NCBI RefSeq assembly: GCF_000210295.1
Contig: NC_026736.1
Coordinates: 1,018,022 to 1,082,021, forward strand
Direction of reading: 5' to 3'
Source: Trypanosoma brucei gambiense DAL972
Lineage: Eukaryota > Euglenozoa > Kinetoplastea > Trypanosomatida > Trypanosomatidae
DNA length: 64,000 nucleotides
In this document: one piece after another, positions 39,420 to 47,509 of the stretch
Numbering within the stretch: the first letter of the stretch is position 1
How the letters are laid out: each line of letters starts with the position of its first letter
The notes under the pieces: generated by a model
Told to the model about the DNA's origin: nothing
What the model saw: only the letters and a program-made list of their open reading frames with translations
Database searches by the model: none
Program-made: the position numbers and the translations under genes

Positions 39420-40056
39420 TCCGACTGCCTCCGCGTGCGCACGTGGGTAAATATGTAAAAAAAAAAATGGCGATACGCTCAAAATAAGTGAAGAGAAGGT
39501 TTCTTTAATGTTGTTGTTTTGGGTGTAAGTGAGGGAAACAAAGATGTGGGTCAACAGAGAAGGTGAGAGGTGAAAGCGGTTAGTAAAAGAGCTCAAGAAC
39601 GAAAAACTGGATTCAATGGAAGTCAGAGAAAAAATAGAATGCACCAAATAGAGCCACGCACCGCGAAGCATGCCCACGTGCAAGTGGTGCTCATTCTTTC
39701 AACAGGATGCCGTCCAAGGGACTGCAACACACTTTTCAAATGCGGTGAAAGGGAGGGGGAACAACGTAAAAACATGTCCGTAACTATAAATTTTTCGTTA
39801 CACACGTGCCAACGAAAAAAAAAAAGGAGGTCAGTAAGAACGTGGTACCGGTGACATAGAAACGATGGAAGACAATGACTCCCCAATTCACATCAGCAAA
39901 AACTCCCTTCACCACGCCAATGTCAAAAAGCCGAAGGCTGGACAGCAGCCACACCCCCGCTCTCCGCACGAACCACTCGCTGGGGCCTAATTGCGCAACA
40001 GCCTTCACCCAAACCTGCACGAGTAAACCCATTTGTATCGTACCCTCGCATTTCCA
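39420..40056. other. Intergenic region
   Basis: 5' flank of the TM9SF gene, with its pyrimidine tract (39458-39468 as A on the shown strand), and 3' flank of the SYS1 gene. Another A tract lies at 39814-39825. No gene. Confidence 0.5.
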
Positions 40057-40722
40057 TCACACCAAATCATTGCGCCATGCCGCACGAGTGGGGACGCTGT
40101 CGGTTTGACCAGAATTTAGCAAGGCAGACCTCTCAACAGACGTTTTCGCAGGGTTTCCAACATTTTCCCTTGCTCTGTATGCCCCATTTCCCCCAACAGC
40201 GCGGGACGTCACGGGTGATGATGCGAGGATGATGTCCTGCAATTCGCAACGCCTACAAATGACAGCTGTCATGCCGCATGTTATGCCAAACCCCGACACC
40301 ACTGACAACCACCACGCAAAGCCACCGCCCGTTACTCGCCATCCCACCAAGCAGCAGAAGAAAAAATAGATGGCATAGGTTGTGAAAGCAAAGTCTAGTG
40401 CGAATTTACGGCGTTGTATAGTGTGTGCGAGTGGGTAGGACACCACGAGTGCAGTCATCACGTGCATGAAAAAGAACCGCGAGGCGGACCCATCAGCCAT
40501 GTCCTCAACATGAACCATAAACAATGAACGCAGTGGTATGTGGAAGCAACGACTAAGCAACTTCAAGTATGAAATGTTTTCGCTATGAGAGAAAAGGAGC
40601 AGCAACACGCCTAACGCAACGCGGACCATGGCCATGATCAAAAAGAAGGCACTCACTACATGAAGTATTTGAACGGACACAAAACGTGGATCACTAAGCG
40701 ATGCCCCCAAAGGGATCGCCAT
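40057..40722 (-). CDS. SYS1: SYS1 homologue (Golgi membrane protein)
   Basis: 221 residues, ATG start. Four membrane segments in the first 160 residues, in the SYS1 arrangement. The most telling part is RRKFALDFAFTTYAIYFFFC, then the VGWRVTGGGFAWWL block, then CGMTAVICRRCELQDI. This corresponds to the family's K-x-C-L-D-F-x-x-T, W-W-L and R-x-E-L-x-x-I elements. Residues 160-221 are a polar cytosolic tail absent from short forms. Family role: SYS1 anchors the ARFRP1/ARL3 GTPase on the trans-Golgi through its acetylated N-terminus, leading to ARL1 and golgin recruitment. The partners are not in this window. Confidence 0.85.
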   Translation of the reverse strand: MAIPLGASLSDPRFVSVQILHVVSAFFLIMAMVRVALGVLLLLFSHSENISYLKLLSRCFHIPLRSLFMVHVEDMADGSASRFFFMHVMTALVVSYPLAHTIQRRKFALDFAFTTYAIYFFFCCLVGWRVTGGGFAWWLSVVSGFGITCGMTAVICRRCELQDIILASSPVTSRAVGGNGAYRARENVGNPAKTSVERSALLNSGQTDSVPTRAAWRNDLV

Positions 40723-41172
40723 ACGTTTCGCTTCACGTTGATACTTTAATCGCGACTGTACCGTCTCGTAACTTGTTTCTCCGCCTCAGCTGCCCGCTCG
40801 GAGCCCAGCGCCCCTTTTTGGGTCCACCCAACTTGCTTTTTTTTCTTCTTGTCTGTTGTCGCCGAAGTCTCTTCAGCCTCCCCCTCCCTTCCTTCACTGC
40901 TTTTCAGCTCTACCACCAGAGTAATGAAGCAAAGGCATAGGGGAAAAGTGAAAAAAAAACGAGTCCGGGAAGAGCATCAGGGAAGCCTGGAACGATACAC
41001 AAGTACACTGATAATTTCCATTAAAAATGAGAGAGGGTGACGTAGCGGTAGACGCTCCCGTAACAAACTATTTGTCCCCACCAAGAGAAACCCTGACAAT
41101 AGTCGCGTCCCAGCGAGTTCGCTGCGAGTCGCACACCAACCACCTCTTCTCCGCACAGCACATACACTGGCA
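40723..41172. other. Intergenic region
   Basis: Gene-free interval between SYS1 and the dsRBD-repeat protein gene, containing A/G tracts near 40948-40962. Nothing else is seen. Confidence 0.5.
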
Positions 41173-44100
41173 TCACTCAAGAAGCCCAGACTGCACGATA
41201 TGTGCCAGGTTGTGCTCCGCGCTTAGCAGAGTGTCCACCGCACGCTGTAGCTCTGCCGGTAGTGGCCTCAATCCACTCCAATGTGATTTTGCCGCGGCCC
41301 TAAGCTCTAGAAGTGTACTAAGGGATTCATACCCACGCGTAACAACGGGAACGAAGCCATCCACCACCGCTAAACCCGGCACATCATCCACGACGGCCAA
41401 AGTGCGAGGGTCATTGCAACATGCACTGGCCAACAAAAGCGCAAACGGGGTGGTAAATACTCCAAACACCGGTTGGATCATACAGTGAGTGTCCCCACTA
41501 GTTGGAATCTTGTCAAACGCGGCAAAACAAGGAAGCGAACTGTAGACGCGGCTGGATGCAGTGGCGCCAGCGCCGGAAGATCCATCTCCGCTTTTTGCCA
41601 CCACCCCGCCCCGCGGCTGACTAACACCACAAGAAACAAGCAGAGGGGGCGGCACACGCACGTTCAGAACCCTCTTCAGATCCTTAGACTCCACTGTGAC
41701 CTGCGACGTCGCATTATGAGCTACTGCCCTCTTCTGTACGAAAGCGCGCGGGAATGAGGCAAACGTAACGGCGAGGCGCAGTCGACCCTCCCGTGACGGT
41801 GCAAGTCCGTCTGTTAACGGTTGGCATAACGCTTCCGCTGTGGGAATAGGCGAAGAGGTAAGAAGTACCCTGAGAGGGTCAAAGGCGGGCACACTTGCCT
41901 CAACGTGCTCAACTAATCGCCGCAGCCTTGGGACTATAATATTAAGGAAGCGCTGCGCATCCTCACTGAGAGCCGACAGCATAAGCTCAAGTACGTCATA
42001 ACCACCAACCTCACCTCCATGACACGAGGAGCGGTCGCCATCAACAATTGACCCGCGGCCTGTTAGTGAAGATAACACTAGTGCTAGCACTCGAAGGCAG
42101 AGGTGTTGACAGTCCATCAAGAATCCAGCAAGGAGCAACTTGGCAAATTGCAGCGGCAGCGCGCCATTCACTGACACCTGCTCACCATCATGTTGGGGAA
42201 GCGGCGGTGGCACGCAAGCTGCTAGAAGCGATAACGCCACTGTCATTAGATTAACTCCCTCAGCATCACCTTGCGATCTGCGCTCCAAATCCTCAGGGGA
42301 AGTGAGACCCATGGAAATGAAAAGATTGCGCGCGGCAGAAGGGAGTGTAAGAGGTTTGGGCGAGGTAAGTAATCCGAGTTCGCATTGAACCGCTGAAAGA
42401 AGCAACTGCAGTTCCTGTGAATCAAAAAATCCTTCCCCCCTTTGCAGAGATTGAACAAGTTGGGCATATTGCTCCGTTCGTGGTTTCGCCGGAAAGGGGA
42501 TTTTATGCTCCGAGAGGCGTGCGTGAAGAGGTCCAATAAGCTTCCCTTCATCAGCGACGTGAGAAGCGCCTTCAACTCTCAACTGCGGGTGGGACCGGAA
42601 CATCTGTGCAGTCGCCTGAAACGCCGACTTCAACTGAAGCTGTTTAAATAGCTCGGTGATGGCTCTGTTCCTTGATTCTTCCTCGTTGTCGCAGTATTCG
42701 CCTTTACCTGTCATGCGCAAACCGCTCTCATCTTCCATTTCCAACAGCGTGATAAGCGTCACCTGAGAAGATGGGCCAGTTGTAGCACGCTCCTTTACCA
42801 TCAAGCGCAATGGTTTAAACGGCGCATGCAACACCGTGTAAAGTGCCATGACGGACAGCTTACCGCGAGGTGTAAAGTCACGGAGGGAGGAATCGTATAT
42901 ATCCTTGCTCTGATTCCGCAGTATCACACGCTTACTGTCGGTTACGCCGTCCGGCAGGCGGCTATTTTTTATAACACCAACTATGTATTCATAATGCATA
43001 GCGGCACGCGCCACAGATTCGTACCCCTCATCTCCCGCACCACGTGCCACAAAGTGGGTACCTAAAATTGGTTGCTCCACGAGGTACCGTCGGTTCGGTA
43101 CCCTTCCGTACACTTCAAAGCGAAATGAGTACGGAGGTGGTGAAGGAAGTCCAGAGGCAGCACACTTCTGGGGCAGTTGAGACCTGGCATTTGTGAAGAG
43201 CGGAAGGGCCTCGACGATATCAAGACCGGTGTCCTCTAGCTCCACACCACTCCTGGGAGCTCTCTTCTGTTCAAAAAGCGCATCGAAAATTAGGTGTTCT
43301 TTGCACCTCTTTATGTATGCGCGGCAGGCGGTGAGGTAACTTCCCCACACGAATGGCTTCCGACACTCGGACCGCGGTGGTACCGTAGGCACCACTGGCT
43401 TCTCCTTATGCATATCGGGAAGACTCTTCAGTCCTGGCGGGGATTCTGTGTTGGCGGGCATCAGCGGGTCACCAGGCATGGGGGCCGGCCGACCCCTCCG
43501 ACGTGCATTTCCAGCAAACTCCGCTTGCCTTGAACCACTGTAAACGGGCACGCCGAGAGCACCAAGCGTAAAGATAGCGTGCATGCAACATAAAGTATAG
43601 GCCTCCTTCTTCGTAGAGGCGCAGCCAACTGCATGTCGGCGGCCGAACTGTGTTGGTAGAGGAATTTCAGCAATGGCACGGTGCACAAACCCATGGAGAG
43701 GGCTGCTGACATTGTACTGTCTTGTTACGCGGGAGACATCGACACCCATTCGTCGGCAATAAAAGTCGAAGAGACGCGGCGCGGTCTGAAGGATATCCGA
43801 CGAATGCACTGACACTAACTTCGACAAATCGCACAATGTGTCGTCTTTTAGGTCAACGGAAGTAGGTGCACTCGGGGCCATCGTACTTCCCACGCTTGAA
43901 GTGCTTGACGTGACGTCGGGGAGACGTTGTGAGGGCGGAGGCAACTCCATCGCCGGCATTTCTTCCTTCGGTACAGATTCCCGCATCTTCGTTGTCGCCT
44001 CTTTTGAAATTCGCGCCCACAGGCACGACTTTTCGTGCTCTTTACGCACGGGTGGGGGAATACAAACAATTTGCCGTCTCTGTCCAGGTCCGAGCGGTGC

Positions 44101-46485
44101 CCAGCGCCCAAGGAGAGCTGCCGCACCGCTGTGTTTCTTCTGCAAGGCTGGAAGATCGTACATCGCAACCCCAATCTCATCCAGAACGAGTTCAGCATGT
44201 ACGGCGCACATCACCATCGCCTCGTCCTCCCTGTACGCCTCTCCGTGAGCCACTACACATTCAAATGTTTCAGGCACTGGCAACACAGCCTTGCATATCC
44301 AGCGCTTCAGGCCCTCATCAGCGTCGCTACTGACAGTAGTTTTCAACACACTCTCAAGCCGCTTGCCGTGCCGCTCCAGGTAGTCCCTCAACCGCACTAT
44401 GGCAAAGCGATCCGATTGCCTTACCGAAGGGAGCGTGTGCACGTAGTTACGTCCTTCTTCCACGTTTGTGTTTGGGTTGACAATAATATAACCATCGGCA
44501 TCAGGCTTCAACGACCAGTCACTCTTCGGTAGCTCCGCACGTGCCCGCTGCAGTCGCGACTCTTCCGTGCCCATGAAGTTAGCTTGCTTCCCTGTGCCCC
44601 CTGATCCCTTGGTGAGGCATCGCGCTGGTGAAAGTCCAGGAACCATGATGCGACCAACGTGACTCACCACATAGCGATACGGCGGCGGCAGCTTCGTGCT
44701 ACGTGTGAGGTTCTGAGGAGCCTTTCCTTCATCAGAGTGATTTTGTGGCTCACTGCCCAAAGGTCTGTTCAGGAACTCGAGGACGTGGAGAGCATGCATT
44801 GAGGCAGCAGTCTCCGCCTCTAGCTCCGATGTCCCTATTCCTATGGCCACAAAGGATGGTAGCAGTTCATCCGCATCACCGGCCATTGCTTTTTGGTCTT
44901 TGTTTTCCTCCTCACTCCCCCTCACGGGGGTCACTGGCACCGTCACCGTGGCGCGATAGACGTGGTGATCTTTTATTCCAAGGGCTTCCACAAAAAATGG
45001 TGAGGCCGCGCTGCCGTGACAGGTCCCGTGCTGGGTGATATAATCCATAAACTTGCGACGAGCGGATAGAACAAGTGCGTCTAACTCCGTTACGTGAGTA
45101 TAATTTTCAATTGCCTTGGCATGGCTCATGAGGAGCGACTCCAGCGAGGCTGCCACATCACCCGAGGCCACCTCGTCTGCCTCTTTGGCTAACTGTAATG
45201 GTGGAGGTGAAGGTCTGTCATAATGATACTCGCAGTCGTCCGGTCCACAGCACCACCGATTTACTTTCCGACATTCGGCTGCATGCGCCTCTTGCTTTCC
45301 TCGACAAGACGGGTACAAGGCAAGCCCTAGTGCATCGATAATGAGCTCGGCATGCATGCACGCCAGTGCGTAGGCTTCCTTCTTTGTTGGGGCCTTACCA
45401 CAAGCAATGCGCTCGCCAAAGCGGCCATCGATAGGTAACCTAATTTGTGCAACGAACAGTTTGCCATTATCTTTATCATCAGCGGTAGCCAAGCCACTGC
45501 ATGATGGGGGAGCGGCATCGCCACTGCCAGACCCCACCCTATTATCATGCTTGTGCAATGCCGTTATGCGGCAATAACGTCTAAGGAGGCAGTTGTACGA
45601 TACAAAAAACTGCTTCACACGATAGACGCTACCGTGGTCCAACAGAAGCGGTGAGGCAAGCGTGAGCTTCATGGGTGTGAAGGTTCCAGCAGTAACCGTG
45701 GAAAACTCCAGCTTGTCAATCTGAAGCCGCCTCTCCGCTTCTCTCATAGCACCCTCACGCACCAGTTGCAGTCGTGGCGGTGACGGAGTGCTTGGAGGTA
45801 GCGGGTCATCACCGGGCATTGGGGCCCACCTTCCAGAACTACGGGCGGCCTCTGCATGCCGCTGTTGCTTAGATGTTAGTTGGAACATCGGTATGCCCAG
45901 TGCATCGATAATTCGCTCTGCGTGCATGGCGGCAACGAGCTCCGCCTCCTTCGACGACGGGGCGAGTCCCTCCGCCCAACGACCGCCGTAAGCACCGGGC
46001 AGAGGCACAAATAACCGCGCATGGAACAATGTATCGCCATCGCTCTCCGATGTTTGCACCTCCCGCACCTCCACAGTGAGCTGTCGTGAGCTTAGCGCCC
46101 CCTGAGGGCCCGGCGCGTCCGCCGCGGATTGCACACGTTTGATGAAATTTGCCACCTTCGCCCGTGCAAAGGTATCGAGAACAGTTATGGTCTCCGCGGC
46201 ACCATCCTTTGGAGCGCCCTGCTCACCAGCCTCTGGGAGATTTTCGATATCTTCCTCCTCACCATCCATGACATCAATTCCTTCAGGCGAAAGTAATTCA
46301 ACCTCTAGGAGTTCAGGGCTTCCGTCGTCCATGTGGGGTGGCGACTGCACTTTAACATTTGTGTTACCTCCTGCAAGATGGGGAGTAGTACCGAATATTC
46401 GGGTCCCAACTGTCGTCAAGCGGGCCCTACGCCACACCGGGCACAACAACCGGTCAGACACTCGTGACACCCACGGCCGTATCAT
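41173..46485 (-). CDS. Giant dsRBD-repeat protein with a motor-less DExH helicase C-terminus, probably mitochondrial
   Basis: 1770 residues from ATG 46485; the 60 upstream in-frame codons translate the pyrimidine tract. The N-terminus MIRPWVSRVSDRLLCPVWRR is basic and mitochondrial-like. About seven dsRBD-like units follow, near residues 140-200, 340-395, 505-575, 728-780, 930-985, 1115-1170 and 1240-1285. Several have the dsRBD C-terminal helix form (K-K-E-A-Y/E-L, then CMHAELIIDALG). After most units comes a proline linker (APMPGDDPLPP; RPSPPPLQL; APMPGDPLMPA). Residues about 1350-1770 look like the winged-helix, HA2 (LPLQFAKLLLAGFLMDC) and OB (TPFALLLAS; LAVVDDVPGLAVVDG) part of DHX9-type helicases. 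No Walker A (GxGKT) or DEAH motif is found anywhere. Trypanosome KREH2 shares dsRBD plus DExH parts; this protein may be a structural relative in mitochondrial RNA editing or ribosome assembly. Confidence 0.8.
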   Translation of the reverse strand: MIRPWVSRVSDRLLCPVWRRARLTTVGTRIFGTTPHLAGGNTNVKVQSPPHMDDGSPELLEVELLSPEGIDVMDGEEEDIENLPEAGEQGAPKDGAAETITVLDTFARAKVANFIKRVQSAADAPGPQGALSSRQLTVEVREVQTSESDGDTLFHARLFVPLPGAYGGRWAEGLAPSSKEAELVAAMHAERIIDALGIPMFQLTSKQQRHAEAARSSGRWAPMPGDDPLPPSTPSPPRLQLVREGAMREAERRLQIDKLEFSTVTAGTFTPMKLTLASPLLLDHGSVYRVKQFFVSYNCLLRRYCRITALHKHDNRVGSGSGDAAPPSCSGLATADDKDNGKLFVAQIRLPIDGRFGERIACGKAPTKKEAYALACMHAELIIDALGLALYPSCRGKQEAHAAECRKVNRWCCGPDDCEYHYDRPSPPPLQLAKEADEVASGDVAASLESLLMSHAKAIENYTHVTELDALVLSARRKFMDYITQHGTCHGSAASPFFVEALGIKDHHVYRATVTVPVTPVRGSEEENKDQKAMAGDADELLPSFVAIGIGTSELEAETAASMHALHVLEFLNRPLGSEPQNHSDEGKAPQNLTRSTKLPPPYRYVVSHVGRIMVPGLSPARCLTKGSGGTGKQANFMGTEESRLQRARAELPKSDWSLKPDADGYIIVNPNTNVEEGRNYVHTLPSVRQSDRFAIVRLRDYLERHGKRLESVLKTTVSSDADEGLKRWICKAVLPVPETFECVVAHGEAYREDEAMVMCAVHAELVLDEIGVAMYDLPALQKKHSGAAALLGRWAPLGPGQRRQIVCIPPPVRKEHEKSCLWARISKEATTKMRESVPKEEMPAMELPPPSQRLPDVTSSTSSVGSTMAPSAPTSVDLKDDTLCDLSKLVSVHSSDILQTAPRLFDFYCRRMGVDVSRVTRQYNVSSPLHGFVHRAIAEIPLPTQFGRRHAVGCASTKKEAYTLCCMHAIFTLGALGVPVYSGSRQAEFAGNARRRGRPAPMPGDPLMPANTESPPGLKSLPDMHKEKPVVPTVPPRSECRKPFVWGSYLTACRAYIKRCKEHLIFDALFEQKRAPRSGVELEDTGLDIVEALPLFTNARSQLPQKCAASGLPSPPPYSFRFEVYGRVPNRRYLVEQPILGTHFVARGAGDEGYESVARAAMHYEYIVGVIKNSRLPDGVTDSKRVILRNQSKDIYDSSLRDFTPRGKLSVMALYTVLHAPFKPLRLMVKERATTGPSSQVTLITLLEMEDESGLRMTGKGEYCDNEEESRNRAITELFKQLQLKSAFQATAQMFRSHPQLRVEGASHVADEGKLIGPLHARLSEHKIPFPAKPRTEQYAQLVQSLQRGEGFFDSQELQLLLSAVQCELGLLTSPKPLTLPSAARNLFISMGLTSPEDLERRSQGDAEGVNLMTVALSLLAACVPPPLPQHDGEQVSVNGALPLQFAKLLLAGFLMDCQHLCLRVLALVLSSLTGRGSIVDGDRSSCHGGEVGGYDVLELMLSALSEDAQRFLNIIVPRLRRLVEHVEASVPAFDPLRVLLTSSPIPTAEALCQPLTDGLAPSREGRLRLAVTFASFPRAFVQKRAVAHNATSQVTVESKDLKRVLNVRVPPPLLVSCGVSQPRGGVVAKSGDGSSGAGATASSRVYSSLPCFAAFDKIPTSGDTHCMIQPVFGVFTTPFALLLASACCNDPRTLAVVDDVPGLAVVDGFVPVVTRGYESLSTLLELRAAAKSHWSGLRPLPAELQRAVDTLLSAEHNLAHIVQSGLLE

Positions 46486-46560
46486 TTTTCTCCGGTGTAC
46501 GAAAAAAAAAAAAAAATAAGGAGGAGGAGGAGGAAAAAGAAGGTTGCGTACGTGCTCTGC
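46486..46560 (-). promoter_or_regulatory. Trans-splicing pyrimidine tract of the dsRBD-repeat gene
   Basis: On the sense strand a run of CTTC/CCT repeats followed by T15 (46500-46546 as A/G on the shown strand) ends 15 bases before the ATG. It reads as PPPPPYFFFFF if translated, which shows that the upstream in-frame codons are not coding. The exact AG acceptor cannot be fixed by eye. Confidence 0.55.
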
Positions 46561-47509
46561 GAAATAGGTCCGACAGACACATACCAGGGGAAGAGTGATC
46601 CAACTCATGAAGTCACGCAGAAAACAAGTTCGTGTAGAGAGAAATACGCCAGTGAGCGTGTACACGTATACTGAAAAGGGCAGAAGGAAAAAAAGTGGCC
46701 GAAGAAAACGCTCGCTGATGGAAATAAAATTTGGGGAGAGAGTGCATGAGGGAGGGACGAAAACAAGTCTGCCGTCCGGACACTACCGAACAGACGCCTT
46801 CCACGTAGGGGTGACGTGTTGACGGCGACACATGGAAAAAAGAAACGGGGAGATGTAGACAAAGAGATGGGATAGACCGCCCGTATTCGTGTGAGCTTGT
46901 CTTTCACTTCAAAAAAAAAACAAAAAAAAACAAAAAAAACAATAATAACGATCCGGCACAACAAAGCACATGGGGCAGTGGCCGACTGTTTTCTTCAGAA
47001 CACTTATGACGCGTGAACTGCCATCTTTTTTTTTCCCCCTTCCCCTCGAAGCAGTAGACCAAGTCACGGTCATCCCATTTCCCTCTTCATTTTTGTTTTA
47101 TCCTTCCATTCCCCTCTCTGCTGCGAGCACTCGTCACTTGTTGCACTTGAATACTTCTATATAACCAACCCACATATTCCTCTACGCTGTCTTGACACCT
47201 CTCTTTCATCCAATTGCACCCGACCTCTGCCTATCTACACATTTTTAGTTTCCCCCCTCCCCCCTTGCCTTTTCCACCAACCATACGCATCAACTTGAGC
47301 CGAAGAACAAGCAAGCACCCGAATTCACATCCATAAGCGCCTCCTTTTTAAAAAAAAAAACATATCGCACCCGCACATGTTTCGTCAACTGCTTATCCGC
47401 AACGAGGATATACACACAAAAATGGAACTTTTCTTCCAGCCCCACGTTCACGCACCTCTTCCGCCCTCCCGATCGCACGAGCCGTGTAGACCACTTCTGC
47501 AACAGTAAT
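46561..47509. other. Intergenic region
   Basis: 3' flank of the RING-CH gene. It holds a long A-rich tract at 46910-46942, T tracts, and an A tract at 47349-47360. Frames are short and low-complexity. No gene. Confidence 0.5.

Noticed and set aside
39420..39683. 88-codon N-terminal extension of the TM9SF frame
   Set aside because: It covers the splice signal; the signal peptide starts cleanly at 39419.
43838..44532. Overlapping plus-strand frames of 134-165 codons
   Set aside because: They are antisense shadows inside the large dsRBD-repeat gene.
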